64,000 bases of DNA from Homalodisca vitripennis (taxonomy: Eukaryota; Arthropoda; Insecta; Hemiptera; Cicadellidae), in assembly GCF_021130785.1 (NCBI RefSeq), contig NW_025777579.1, positions 1-64,000 of the forward strand, in the 5' to 3' direction. Position numbers and translations under genes: made by a program. Position 1 is the stretch's first letter; each line of letters starts with the position of its first letter. A model generated the notes under the pieces. The model did no database searches. It was not told the origin of the DNA and saw only the letters and a program-made list of their open reading frames with translations. Shown piece after piece: positions 23,606 to 36,094 of the stretch.

Positions 23606-24344
23606 TTTTTGTTTTAATTATAAATTTTTTAAGGATATGAACAGTATTAACTCCTATTATAAAGTTCTAAACAAACAAACTAGGAATAAAAAACTGTGAA
23701 GTGTTCTTTCAATTACGACGTTGCAGATTGTCAAAAGTGGAATGTTTTTGTTAGGGAATCCTTTGCTGTGAAGAATGTTTAATTTCACACAGACTTGCAA
23801 TTAACATTGGAGAAGTATTTCTTTGTAAACAGAGCTTTTATTGATATTCTTTTACAAATGAAAATGAACGTCTCTTTTAGAATAATTATCCAGTCCTTTT
23901 CACTACGCATTGCATAATAAACCTTTGATTTGTTTAAAATATAATATTCCTTTATATAAACAAATCTCAAAGTTATTCTATTAAATATATATGTTATTTT
24001 ATTAAGAAGCTTTATTATTATGTTATATATGGATTTATTAAACTAAAGTTATTATTTACAGTGAATAATGTATTGATAATTATTTATATGCAAGTAGTCT
24101 ATAATATTAGAAATGTTGTTGGGATTTACAACGGTTTTGTATTGAGCAATAATGTTTCATATTCCTCTTTTGAGTAAGTTTTGTATGTACGTCATTTGTA
24201 AAAATTGCAATGAACGGAATATTAATATAAGTTAAGCGTTATAATTGTAAGTTTAAACTGATAATGACTGAATTAGTATCACAGATTTTGCATTTGCTAA
24301 AGTTTTTAACAGTTTCTCCGGAAAGGATATGCGAAAGTAGGTAA
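23606..24344. other. AT-rich non-coding DNA
   Basis: No feature was recognised before the 3' end of the LINE. Confidence 0.5.
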
Positions 24345-24474
24345 TGGTAAATAAAATCAAATATCCTTTATTTCCATCAGACATATAACATGCAATGGAT
24401 TGCGTCATAAATATTACAAAAATACATGTACAGTTTTTATATCTATACATACAGACTATTTATTTCCAATAAAT

Positions 24475-26640
24475 TCACTGAGGGTGTAGAAACATTTTTT
24501 CTATTAAAAAAGCCTTCAGTGTTCTCTTAAAGACCATTACATTATTTAGGTCCACGGGAAGAGAATTATAAAAAATTACGGCATTATAAAAACAGTGATG
24601 TTTGAAAAAAAGAGGTTGCATCGGGGGGAATATTTATTTTTGTTGCTATTCCTGAGATAGTGTCCGGACTGTGGAATTAGTGACTCGAACATGCCCTGGT
24701 TTTGCTTAAAAAAAAACCAATGTGTGGTAAATATAAATACTTGGAAAAGTAAGCAGATTGAACGTCTTAAAGTGTGATTTGCAGGATTCTGATTGACGGA
24801 TGCCAGCAATAGCTCTCACCGCTTTCTTCTGCAAAAGAAAGACATGGTTTGTTCTGCAACTTTAAAAACCCCAAATTACAACAGCGTATGAAAAGTAGGG
24901 ATAAACTAATGCAAAATATGAAGTCAGAAGCACATCAGTGCCCGTGAAAGATGAAAGTCTATGAAGAACCAAAATACCAGCACAGACTTTACGTGTGACA
25001 TAATTTACATGAAAGGAGAAGCTAAGATTCCTATCGACAATTAGGCCTAAAAACTTGACCATTTGCTCAGAACAAACCTCTGCATCGCCAACTCAAACAC
25101 TCAAAGAGCCATTGCGTCCTGATGAAATTGAAAAGTCTAGCAATGTAGTTTTATCAGTATTCACGGCCAAACCATTACTCTGAAACCACTAGACTATTGA
25201 ATTACACTGAACAAACGTATTTATCTCCATATTGAAACGACAAGACTCATCAATTACAAGTGATGTGTCGTCAGCAAACAAACACAACAAGCCCCTCGAA
25301 ACACAACTACTGAGGTCATTCACATACAAAATAAAGAGGAAGGGTCCAAGTGTGGAGCCCTGTGGCACACCCGTCTTGACAATCTCCTCGTCAGAAAAGC
25401 ATCTTTTCCTAGTATTTACGTCAACGTATGGAATTTCCACAACTTGTCTACGCTGACTCAAGAAAGATGACAGCCATTTGATTTGCCAAGCCACGCACAC
25501 CCACTCTGTCAAGCTTTTGCAAAAGAAGTTCATGCGAAACCATGTCAAATGCTTTTCTCAAATCAAAAAAGATACCAGCAGAAAACCTTCCTTCATCAAG
25601 AGCTTTAACAACTTTATCCAAGAGAGCAAACATTGCCTTCACAGTTGAGCCTCCCTTGACAAAGCCAAACTATTTGTCAAACAAAACGTCATTACTCTAC
25701 AGTAAAGCCGTTAACCTTATCAAAACTTCCTTCTCAAACACCAAACACCTTAGAAAATGTCGATCCAATTGAAATAGGCCTGAAATTATCAAGTTCTTCA
25801 ACTAGCCCCTTTTATGTAACGGCTTCACTATAGACAACTTTAAAATGTCAGGAAACATGTCACTTTCAAACGTAAAATTTACAAACGAGCAAGTGGCCTA
25901 ACAAAATACTCCGTACATGGTTTAAGAAGCTTCGATGATATATTGGTCGAAGCCACAAGATGCCTTTGCTTTTATAGATCTGATGATGTCAGTAACTTCC
26001 ACTTTATAAACAGGTGAAAATAAATATGAAGACAACCCTGCACATGATTGTTGTTGAAGAAGAGACAACGATATGGAAGATGAACTTGCATTCGACACAT
26101 TAATGAAGAAATCATTGAACAATATGGAAACGTCCTTCGGATCCCTAACAATAACTCCATTACTATCCTTGATGGTTCGAGGGATATCTGCCAAAACTCT
26201 TGCCTTACCTCTATGCTCGTTCACTATCTCCCACACAGTCTTAACTTTATTTGAGGAAGTCTGCAGTAAATTTTTAACTTTAGATGACTTAGCTTCCCTC
26301 ACACTAGCCCTATATTGCCTTTTCAAAGAAAGGTATTGTTTTCTTCTCTCATCAGAAGAACTCACGTCTTTAGTTTTATAATACCAATGCGCAACCAAAT
26401 CACGTATCTCAATTTGCTCCTGGGTTAAAGACCCTTTGGCATTTGGAGAACGCCCACGAATCCGAACTCTTTTCTAAGGAAAAAGCCTGAATGAAATAAA
26501 ACTCTATAGAGGACATAAACAAGCTCATCTTATCATCCATTGTTCTAGCTACATAAACATCATGCCATGTTTCCCTACCTGTTGAAAATTATCAATATTG
26601 TTATTTAGACCCTGAACATTTTGATGAAGAATCTTTACAG
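24475..26640 (-). pseudogene. LINE ORF2: reverse transcriptase with deleted endonuclease
   Basis: The start preserves only the first strand of the apurinic endonuclease, VKILHQNVQGLNNNIDNF (26590-26640). It then joins directly to the post-endonuclease linker (TWHDVYVARTMDDK near 26540). RT blocks follow: a palm segment FFDLRKAFDMVSHELL (25530-25580), TGVPQGSTLGPFLF (25330-25370), the catalytic LFADDTSLVI (25255-25285), VKFLGLIVDRN (near 25050) and SYAVVIWG (near 24870). The C-terminal FYNSLPVDLNNVMVFKR ends in HPQ and a TGA at 24475-24477. Several frameshifts interrupt it. Loss of about 200 endonuclease residues would abolish normal target nicking. Confidence 0.85.
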
Positions 26641-26659
26641 TATCAGGTGGGCTATCCAG

Positions 26660-28000
26660 ATGTCCAAGATCTGCCACTGCAGAGTCCCCGGGAGACCTCC
26701 TCAAAACCCTCAGACTGCTGCAATGCCGCAATGAAAACAGACTCGCAAAGCGTAGCTAGATGAGTTATACCTCTCCTATTGAGATGTCGTCCGCCTCGGG
26801 CCAGGTCACGCCTCCCTAAAGAGCAGTTAGCCTCCACATAGGTTACTCCAAAAATACCACACATCACCTCAATTTGTTCATTAAAGTGAAAAAGGGCCTT
26901 GATGAAATGTGAGTTCTAGTCAGTACACTGCTTACAAAAACTTTGGAATTTGGAAACTGAGTCCTTACAGTGTACAGCAAATACGCCATGCTGTGAAGTG
27001 CTTGACGTTTACCATGGCCGCCATTGTAGCCAGGCCCCCCCTTGTAGCCTCGTATCAGATTGTTTGTACCCACGTGTAAATAAATAACAAAGAACTGCCT
27101 GTTAACTAGCTTCAACAAGTTCTGCTTGATATCATTAATTTTAGCCCTAGGACAACACACGACATGACCCCCTTTTTGTTGAGTACTTTTACCTGCATGT
27201 CAACATTCTTAAAACTCAGGCTGTCGCCACTTGAAACCTCTAAACAAGCAGAACCTGTTGAGGTTTGACCAGAAACAGAGGGGACGGGCAGTAAGGCATC
27301 CATCTCACCCCCATCCATAGACTCAGATAGTTCAGCCATAAGATCGGGAGAACCAACATACCTCCCCCCCGACAGCACCTCCCCCTCCGAGTCTTACAAT
27401 GTCACTATTTAAATATTTAATGTTACCTTCCAACACCTGTACAGTGGTCAGAAACCTGCCACGTTCTGCCTCCATGTCAGAAATCTTGACCTCCAGTTCC
27501 AAAATTACAGTGTTTGTGTTGTGGAGTGACATCAGACCCAGAACACTCCTTTGACTTAGTACCATAAATACAGCCAGTTTCTACACTATTCAATTGGTCC
27601 CGTAAAATAACATTATCTTGCTTACAAAGAGTTTTTTTTGGAGACTTTTTATTTCAAGATCACAGTCATCTTCTATAGCATCACACTCGTTACATTTGTT
27701 CCTATAACTAGAGTTAAGATCTGTAAAACTTAGTCTCTACAGTTTGTAATTGATAACAAAGACCTTCATTTTCAAGTTTTAGATCCCTACACAGCTTTTC
27801 CGTAGAGTCCAGTTTGGCCATAATGGCAGATATGTGAGGTAAAAGCTTTTCAACAATGTCATTACCAAAAGTGCTCCCTACTTTTTTAAGTTCAGAGCAG
27901 AAATTAGAAGCCAGTTCAATTACTTCATCTTTTAAATTGTACAAACCATCCGTGCAATTAAGCATACCACTACCTCTAGTTACTGGTGGCATGTTGTAAG
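26660..28000 (-). pseudogene. LINE ORF1: coiled coil plus SGNH esterase
   Basis: Starting at about MPPVTRG (near 27990), the N-terminus is helical with heptad-like spacing (LKDEVIELASNF, KLDSTEKLCRDLKLENEG), a coiled coil probably for trimer formation. A second coiled segment (VILELEVKISDMEAERGRF) follows near 27500. The C-terminal half carries SGNH hydrolase blocks in order: GDSLSF (27235 region), CPRAKI, IYLHVGTNNL (block III, GTN) and, after frameshifts, GGRHLNRRG (the block V His, near 26785). SGNH domains in LINE ORF1 proteins are thought to act in membrane or RNP handling during retrotransposition. At least three frame changes break the ORF, and the glycine-rich patch around 27370 is unreliable. 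Confidence 0.75.
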
Positions 28001-28029
28001 TCATTAATAAAATATACGTGGTCACTAAT

Positions 28030-28725
28030 TAATTATACAATCATATTTACAGCACAAATAGTCGCAGAAAATCAGTAATATATACAACAAATAAGCACAC
28101 GTTACATTAAAGCTGATTTACTACACTTAAATACAAGTAACCCTTAACAATATACAATAAAAGCAGCTTATTAAGCAGTTCGTCCAAACGATGCGCCGAA
28201 CACAGGAGCCATGAAAAACAACAGTCAGTAATATTGAGTAACACAAACTGCAGGACAAGGCCGTTCAAACGCCCTCAAACAAGAATCCGCAATGCCTGCA
28301 ATGCAGAAGAGCGTTTTTATTGCAGTACAAAATTGAAGGCGCACTAACAAACACTCGCAGCGGTCAGTTAGAGCCGAGCCGGTCTGGTACAGCGAGTCAC
28401 CGGCGGGATATTTGCTGCGGCGAGCAGTGGTTGGCGCAAACTGCCTGCGCTGATGATGATTACGCTGCCTGTGATGAAGCTTGCAGTGGCCAACGTGTTC
28501 AGTTGGGTTAGTTACTGGCTCATACATTCAGTTACAGTAAACTGTCCCCGCTGATGTACGGAGCTAATACATCTGGTTTCAATGAAACTCCGACACACCC
28601 GGCCGAAAATAAACACTGTCAAATAACGACAATACAATACAAAATCAACGCAGCGAAATAACCCTTGTCAAGCTTCTTCAGACCAGGTCTGCCAGCCGTC
28701 GTTGACTACAATAGGACAGTACAGT
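28030..28725 (-). promoter_or_regulatory. LINE 5' leader, GC-rich
   Basis: Upstream of ORF1 the sequence is markedly richer in GC and CpG (28290-28720) than the surroundings. LINEs carry internal promoters in their 5' leaders, so this is the likely promoter-bearing region. The 5' boundary near 28725 is where composition drops back to AT-rich. No specific promoter motif is claimed. Confidence 0.5.
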
Positions 28726-30530
28726 GTAAAATAATTAAATCAGCGTCGTAATTCTATCGTCACTGGTTTATGAGGGACGTGGCTGTAAAGATGTTATGTA
28801 GGATAAGAAAAGAGTGGCTTTAAAGTTCTGTCTCACAATATTACATAATTCTTCTGTTTTTTTTTTGCATTTTATTTTTCAAGTAAAGTTTTACACTGTA
28901 AAATTATTTAATGGTTTTGGCAATATAAATGTAATATTTGTTAATGTTTTGTAGTAAATAATTTTGAAGGAATATACTGTAACCACAGTTATCACTTTGA
29001 ATTTGTACCAAACTTTTACAGACTGTATATTTTATAATCTTAAATCTATTAATATACTTTAAGTAAAGAAATATATAATTTTAATCTAATTTATTTGAAA
29101 ACATTTCTTAGTAATATTTTTGGAAACTAAAAGATCTAAAAGTAAATCTAAATATATAGATCAAAAATTTCCTGGTTTCAACTATGAATCTTTAAATTTA
29201 AATGAACTGTGATTTAATATACTATTAAAAAAATTTAAAAGTATTGTCATGTCTACCTTCACTACTAGCCAATATCAAATAATTCCAAGATCGTTTTACG
29301 GTTGATCGTTTACGGTAAGATTGAGTGGGTCATCCAAATCACTCACGCATTGTTATGCGTGCCATCAAATCGCTGTTATTTTTATGAGGAGTGTAATCCA
29401 GATATTCACGCAATCTATTATTGGTGCTCTTTAACGGTGACACCTTTCACTCTATCTAAATAGAGTCTGAGACAAAACATTCATAATATTTATAAAAACC
29501 TTATTTTCGGTTTCATAACATAACTTTAGAGTATTTGCTTCCTGCATGTAAAATTATATTAATTTCATAGCACTTTAAAAATATACGAATGCTATCACGT
29601 ATAATAAAATTATGCAATTTCCCTATCTATTACTTGTCATTATGTTATGTGGTTAGGTAAATAAATACGCAATTACTACTGACAAAATAAGTTAAAGTTA
29701 ACCTTTACGAGCACACCCATGATATGACCTAAAATTCAGGTAATATCTCGAGGGATACCTTTCTCCTTTCACTAAAAGAGCAGTGTCAACTGAAGTCCAT
29801 ACTGACCATGGCCGGGGAATTTCCTATCAGTATTTTTCCAAACTCAGTTCATGTTGAATCTTGTTAGATTGGGCAATGCCCTCCCTGCATGAATGGAGAA
29901 AAAATATGACACGGAATATGTATTTGTTACCAAACTGTTGCTATTGTTATTTCTAAAAACTAACAAAATGGGGTTGGTGATAAGGAGTTTCTTCATAAAA
30001 CATGGATGGATTTGTGGGAAAAAGGTAATCTCTGGTAACAGTGAATATCGAGGGATGTCTATCGCCAAGAATTAGACTTTAGAAATGATTGAGGTTCTCT
30101 ATAAATAACTAAGAAATACAGCGATGTTGATATAAATATGTGTTGTTCACAAAGTGAAATAATACCTCGTAAATATTCCTCTCGCTCTTCAGTTTGTGAC
30201 GTACCTTCGCTGATTTCTTAAATCATATCTCAGGGCATGCTATATATTATCATCTATGGATATAAATGTGCGTTAGTTTATTGGGATTTTGAAAGGCTTT
30301 TAAATCTCCAAAAACATAACAAGACGGAATAGAAGTATTGTAATCAGAGATAAATAACCTATGTAAAATCCTGTATCCCACTATAATAGACCATACAATC
30401 CATAGTGTTCCCACATGAGCTGGATGGAATTGTTATATAAACCCATCCGGTATCATGTTTCCCGGTACTAATCAATGTTTTACATACCTCTCTGTGTCAA
30501 TTATGTAAGTACTCTACATATGAGGATTGA
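28726..30530. other. AT-rich non-coding DNA
   Basis: No gene was recognised. Overlapping frames on both strands at about 29844-30075 show no domain. The patch near 29290-29460 is slightly GC-richer but featureless. Confidence 0.5.
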
Positions 30531-30534
30531 AATG

Positions 30535-31574
30535 TGTAACATGGTTGCTCTAATAAATATGTATATTATTAGTTATGCACTGTATCCTCTGGTGGAGATA
30601 CTCCATGACAAATAATTATAACCAGATTATTTGGTTTGTATCATAAATAATTATATTTAAATGGAGTTTGTGTTCTGCCAAATGAAATTGTAGTCTTGTA
30701 ATGTTAAAATTTTTTTTTTTTATTTATCTTGTTGCAATCTTCAATTGACAATTAATTTGATGTTTTGTACATTTTTGCATTTCTAATATAATTTTAGTAA
30801 GAGCACATTTCATTATAAATTTTCAATAGTTAAACCATTTTATATTCCTGACTATAGCTTGAATTGTTGTATCCAACAAAAATAAAATACTTCTTCTTAA
30901 TATATTAAACTAAATCACTTACACCTTTTATTTGGTTTCTTGTCCGGTTCACCGAAAACCCTAATAAGAAACAAATTACAAATCTGATTAGAATTGTAAT
31001 GTAGTTTAGATTTTATTACTTTGTTAAAACAATTTACTTCTTAGTTATTTAAAACATTTTTGTGAAATTTTATTGATATTTAAAATTTTTTTTACACAAT
31101 AAAGATATGTATGAATTTTTATTTAAATTAAAACAATTTGTTGATTGGTTCAAAGTTCTTATAAAATGTACATACCCGTAAACTGGGGTCTTCATTCAAT
31201 CCGGACTACTAACTATGTGCTTACAAGGCTAAACTACACAAGATAATGAGCAGAGCTCTCCAGTAGTTTTGTTCTAACATAACAAAACAAGTAACCTTCT
31301 AGGTTTGCTATTGGTCAGCAAGTTTTAGACCTCTAAACCAATCAAAAAATTCAGTTTCTTACAATGGAGTACTATTGTTTTAAATGTACAGAAACTGAAC
31401 TTGTCCAATTCAAGCTATTTCAGGGATGCCTTATTTTAACATTATACCAATCTTAGGTTTTATTTATTTTTTTTTTATTAAACTAAGCATATTACATATA
31501 AAAATATTTGGTTCAATTTTCCATTTTTTTTATTTAACAAATGTATTATTGTAACTATTTGCATATACGGTACA
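30535..31574 (-). repeat. Gypsy 1 3' LTR
   Basis: Matches 37593-38639 over its whole length with a few single-base differences, mostly in homopolymers. It starts TGTAACATGG and ends CGGTACA on the + strand. It is the 3' LTR because the element reads on the minus strand. Confidence 0.95.
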
Positions 31575-31588
31575 AAATCTCTCCCTCA
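31575..31588 (-). other. Polypurine tract of gypsy 1
   Basis: On the minus strand GAGGGAGAGATTT immediately precedes the 3' LTR. A purine run at this position primes plus-strand DNA synthesis, and it confirms the element's orientation. Confidence 0.75.
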
Positions 31589-31779
31589 AAAAAAAGGAAA
31601 ATTTTCCAAAATATTCAAAACTTGCCAACATGTCATTTTTCAAATACATATTTGTTTTACACATAAAAAACTCAAAATTCAACTAATTCCTATCTTCAGG
31701 CTTAATTCTTAAAGTAAATAATCCCTTTATATCTTAATCTATTTGAAGATATATAAACTAAAACTTTATTTTATTAAAT

Positions 31780-32520
31780 CATTAAAAGTTCAATTCATCA
31801 TTCCTTCTACCTGTCCCATGACACTGAGGTACGGGCCCGGTACCAGTAATGTTAGGGGCTAGTGAGAGTAGGAACCAGCCACATGCGGCTGAGGTGCGGG
31901 CCGGGCCAGGGCGCGCGACAACAGTCAACAATGACAACAATGTCCGTGCCACTACCGGAACCGCCGCCGTGCAGCAACAGAGGTTTGAACTGCGGATACA
32001 ACTCAGCTCCACAGGACATTCACTACAACTTAAATAGAGTCATTAATCACTGTCAACCTTATCTATTGCACGTTATTTCAATGATGTTTATAGATAGTCT
32101 GTTATCATCATTATAAAATAACCTAATGGCATTACAATGTCATTACATCATTATCATTCTAATGATTTCCTGCAATGATGTCTTTCTAATTAATTTCTTA
32201 TCGTTTTGTAAGTGTACTTTTATCTTAGTCTATTATGTACATTTTGTTTGAATTACTGGATTTATTTTTAAGCAGGTTAAAACCTTACCAAAACTAGAAA
32301 ATATCCTGAAAGCTTTCAGTTCAGTTGAGTGCGTTCCGTGGAAGTAGTCGTATCAAAAAGTTTGTTTCGTGATACCGTGATTAAAATTACGTAAAAGTTC
32401 AGTGTGTAGTCGCGGCGCATGTTGTTTTGTCTCGTCAGTGTTAGTGTTTCGGTTACAAGGAAAGCTTTCAAGTGTAGATTTCCAAATTTTTGAATTTATT
32501 TTACATCCAGTGAGTCAAAC
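31780..32520 (+). other. Non-retroviral insert-like segment between integrase and 3' LTR
   Basis: The first part (about 31800-32020) is strongly GC/CpG-rich inside an AT-rich element and has open + frames with start codons in good insect context (ACAATGACAACAATG near 31930). The second part (about 32320-32515) resembles an insect first exon in + orientation: TTCAGTTCAGTTGAGTGCG (initiator-like), a CG-containing leader, and GTGAGT at 32511. Both read opposite to the retroelement and no env similarity is seen. A captured host promoter/exon fragment is the simplest idea, but this is inference. Confidence 0.35.
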
Positions 32521-32695
32521 ATATTTAATACACTTTAAAACATATTAAATTCAGTATTATGAATTCTATTAACTTCAAGTATTTACATTTACAACTGTTT
32601 AATGCCTTGTATTTACAATAATTATTTTATGCAGTATATTTTACAACTTAACTATTTAAGTTAACACTTAACTAAATTCAGCAATCTACAATATT

Positions 32696-34147
32696 CTATG
32701 CTGGTTTTAACTGACTAATATGTGCTCTTTTCACAATATGTGGTTCACCAATTTTTTGAATAAGTACAACAACAGGATTTAAGAAATATATTACAGAGTA
32801 AATGCCAGTGTACCTTAAACCAAGCTTATTTTGAAACTTATTTGCTTTATTACTGAGAAAATGAGTTTTTAAAAATACCTTTGATCCTAATTTAAAATGG
32901 GTGTTTGACCTTTTCCTCTGAATATCTCACTCTTCCTCTATTGTGTTCTACAGATTTCTTTACATTCTTTATTTCATTTTTAATTTTTATACTAATTTCT
33001 TGAGGTGTTACCTTATTGTCTATCAGGTCATTTATTCGCCATAAATTACTTAAAGCATGGTTAGGACTATGATTAAACATAAGCTTAAATGGAGTACTAT
33101 TTATACTTTCATTTAAAGCTGTGTTTCAAACTCATTTGTAAATAATTTAAATCTTTGTTCCACATATCTTGCTTATCATGATAAAATGCTTGTAACATGC
33201 TTTTTAAATTTCTAAGGTATCTCTCAGATCTATTCCCTGATGGTTTGTAAGGAACTAACTTATGATGTTCAATACCATACTTAAAACAAAACTGCTTAAA
33301 CTCTTCACTTTTAAAACAACTGCCATTATCTGACACAAGTACTTGACAAGTTGAAAAATTATTAAAAACAATTTCCTCTAATTTTCTTATGACAGATATA
33401 CTCTTACAATTTCTTAAAGGTATTAACCAACAGTATCTTGTCATATCATCAACCACAATTAAAATATTATTATATAACCATCTTTAGTTCTAACTAAGCT
33501 ACCAAAATATATCAATATATATATTCTTTCCAAGGCTTGTTTGGCATGAGTAGCAATTAATTGGCCCTCGTATATACGTTGAGCAGGCTTAGGACATTTT
33601 ACATAAAGCACAGTTCTTAATTTTATTCTTAATTTCATTAACTAAGTTTGGCCTGTAAAAAATGTTCTGTGACTTTTGCAATGGTTCTTTTTATACCTGG
33701 ATGACCTCCAAGAACACTTGAGTGATAATAATTAAAAATCATTTCAATCAACATTTTTGGCAAATAAATTTTACCCTTATTTCTATCACTTATTCTAAAC
33801 ATAAGTACACCTTTATTTAAATAAAACTTATCACTATTTTCTTTTCTCTCTATACTTTTAACAATATCTTGAATTTCTACATCATTTTTCTGGTGTTGTA
33901 CAATTTTAGTGAACGCTAATGGGAAATCTTTTATAACATTTAATTGAATAACATCAATTTTGTCATCTTTAACTACCTTCTTATTTACACATCTATGTTT
34001 CTTGTATTGCTTATTTTTCTTATTACTATTATCTGTACTAATTTTATTCTTATTATTAGCTTCATCTAGAACAATTTCATGCATCCTTGATAAACAATCA
34101 GCCACCTTGTTGTCACTTCCTTTCACATGCTGTACTCTAAATGGCAA
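32696..34147 (-). pseudogene. Gypsy 1 integrase (with RNase H/IN linker)
   Basis: Integrase inserts the cDNA into chromosomes. The N-terminal zinc motif begins in YYHSSVLGGHPGIKRT (33690-33740), and the frame then shifts near 33650. The catalytic core at 33109-33456 shows the three acidic positions: VDDMTRYCW, LVSDNGSCF and SERYLRNLK. A one-base insertion near 33122 shifts the frame to 33080-32892 (NHSPNHALSNLWRIN...). The C-terminal domain then runs to HISQLKPA and a TAG at 32696-32698, including a YTGIYSVIYFLNPVVVLI stretch typical of the GPY/F region. Core residues look intact; the gene is inactive only through the frameshifts and stops. Confidence 0.85.
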
Positions 34148-34526
34148 GCTTTAATATTCTTTCTACCCACCTACCTAACCTACCAAGCTTTCTAAAATGA
34201 CCTAATACCCAGGAAAGTGCGCTGTTGTCAGTAATTAATAAAAAAGGCTGAATTTCTAGGTAAGAATGAAACTTTTCCATGCTTAAAATGACAGAGAGTG
34301 CTTCCTTCTCATATACTGACATACATTTCTCTGCGTCTGTGAATTTCTTTGAATAGTAAGCTATTGGTAACCTATCTCCATTAAATTCCTGAAGTAAGGT
34401 ACTTCCTAAACCAATCTCGCTTGCGTCACACATAAGTATAAATGGTTTATTAAAATCAGCTATCCTGAGCACTGGGGGGTTACTTATACATGATTTTAGC
34501 TTCACAAAAACTGTCATTACACTCAA
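34137..34526 (-). pseudogene. Gypsy 1 RNase H domain
   Basis: Follows the RT in the usual order. The motifs are PFILMCDASEIGLGSTLLQE (catalytic Asp), YYSKKFTDAEKCMSVYEKEAL (catalytic Glu region) and FLLITDNSALSWVLG (second Asp). It degrades the RNA strand of RNA-DNA hybrids during reverse transcription. It is separated from the RT frame by a frameshift near 34530. Confidence 0.9.
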
Positions 34527-34534
34527 CTGTCCAA

Positions 34535-35474
34535 TTAAATTTTACTTTCTTTTTTTCTGAGTTCATTTAATGGACTAGCTATTTTAGCATAATCTTTTAT
34601 GTATTTAGAAAAATATGATACCATTCCTATAAATCGACTGACTTGTTTAACATTCTTTGGAGGTTCAAATTCCCTAATTGCAACTGTTCTTTCAGGGTCT
34701 ATTTTTATTTGATTTTTACTTATTTTATGGCCTAAAAAGCTCACTTCCTTATAGGCAAACTTCACTTTACTGGGATTGACTGTTAGATTGTGATCACTTA
34801 ATCTTTTAATGACTTCTTTTAAATGAATAATGTGCTCTTCCAAACTTTTAGAAAATACTATTAGGTCATCTACAAAATTCATACAATACTGAAATTTTAT
34901 ACCATGAAGGACTCTATCAAGATATGAGCTTAATAAGCCAGAACCACAATGCAGGCCGTAAGGTACCCTATTCCACTCGTAGCTCGAAAATGGAGTAGAG
35001 AAAGCTGTTAAGTGTTTACAATTTTCTTTAATCTTTATTTGATAAAAGGAATTACATAGATCCAAAACTGTAAAATAACAAGCTCCTTCCAAGTAATGAT
35101 AACTTTGATGTAAATCACCAATAGGATAGTTAAACCTTTTCGAGCTTTGAGTTCAACTTAGAGTAATTTATGACCATGCGAAATTTATCACTGTTTGGTT
35201 TACCAACTAAAAAGGTAGGACTAGAGTAGCTCGATAAACTAGGTCTAATAATATTTTGTCTTAATAAGTCATCTATGATTTCCTTCATAATTTTCATTTT
35301 TGGAGGGCTTAATGGGTAAGGTCTAATGTTTACAGGCTCTTTATCTTTAAGTTTGATTTCATACTCAAAGTCTATTGCTTCCCCTATTTCAGCGGTAAAT
35401 ACATTAGGGTAGGCATTGACTAGCTTACAAATTTCATTTCTAGCCTTTAAAACAACCAATCTGGATATTTTCAT
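34535..35474 (-). pseudogene. Gypsy 1 reverse transcriptase
   Basis: The fingers appear at 35130-35474 (RPYPLSPPKMKIMKE, IIRPSLSSYSSPTFLV, KFRMVINYSKLN). After a frame break near 35110, the palm appears at 34535-35092: FTVLDLCNSFYQIKIKE (first catalytic Asp), AFSTPFSSYEWNRVPYGL, and CMNFVDDLIVFS with the FVDD form of the YxDD box. A thumb/connection segment (FLGHKISKNQIKIDP, RFIGMVSYFSKYI) follows. All catalytic aspartates are present. The usual KxG in the first motif reads CNS here, a small oddity. Confidence 0.9.
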
Positions 35475-36068
35475 TTACATTATTACTCATAACATTAATG
35501 TTGTTAACAAGGCCAATATTTACACTTTTATTAAATTTAAAATAACATTCATCGTTGTTCAAATCTATAACTAATCCAACATCTCTCATAAAGTTTGCTC
35601 CTAATATCATATTCCAAGCAACATTTTTCCCAATCATAAATTTAACATACCAACTAAACTTTCTAATTTTTAATTTTAACAATGCAACTACCAATAAGCT
35701 CAATTTTATCATTTGTAGCAGTTAAACATTCCCTGTCAGAAGGATACACCTTTTTTTACAAGTTTTTCCTTAACTAACATATTTAGCATGGTCTCGTTAA
35801 TTAAATTAATGCTACTCCCTGTGTCAATAAGGACATTTTCTTTTAAATTTTTACTAAATTCAACTTCTACACTAGGTACAGTACAACTTTTATTTTGATA
35901 CTTAAACCAGTTTTTACTATTTTCATTGTTTAACTTCCTTTTTACTTTATACATTTGCTTTTTAAATTGTTTTTTTTCATCTCTGGCTTTATCTATAAAT
36001 AAATGTACATAACCTCGCTTTTTATACATACTGTTTTTCAAAGTACTAAATTTATTACTGTTATACAT
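35440..36068 (-). pseudogene. Gypsy 1 aspartic protease
   Basis: NVLIDTGSSINLINETML (35790-35850) is the DTGS active-site loop of retropepsins. After a frameshift near 35725, MILGANFMRDVGLVIDL (35570-35620) is the conserved ILG-x-(D/N)F(L/M) strand near the protein's end. The enzyme processes the polyprotein. The upstream 200 residues are Lys/Asn-rich and link to gag. Confidence 0.85.
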
Positions 36069-36094
36069 CCATTTACTATTTACAAGTTTACTGT

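Larger units (their letters stand above)
24345..28725 (-). mobile_element. CR1/Jockey-type LINE, near full length but degenerate
   Basis: The minus-strand order is a GC-rich 5' leader (about 28725-28030), ORF1 (coiled coil then SGNH esterase), ORF2 (remnant of the endonuclease, then RT), and a short 3' end closing with ATAAAGGATATTTGATTTTATTT-like sequence at about 24345. ORF1 proteins with an esterase domain are characteristic of CR1/L2-type LINEs. Many frameshifts are present, and the endonuclease is largely deleted. The element has no obvious target duplication that I could define. The plus-strand frames over this region are its shadows. Confidence 0.85.

Noticed and set aside
29844..30075. 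Mirror open frames on + and - strands of 60-74 codons
   Set aside because: AT-derived composition and no motif; each is the shadow of the other.
31782..32012. Possible env gene of gypsy 1
   Set aside because: The minus frame is short, without signal peptide, transmembrane segment or env-like motifs; the composition is foreign to the element.
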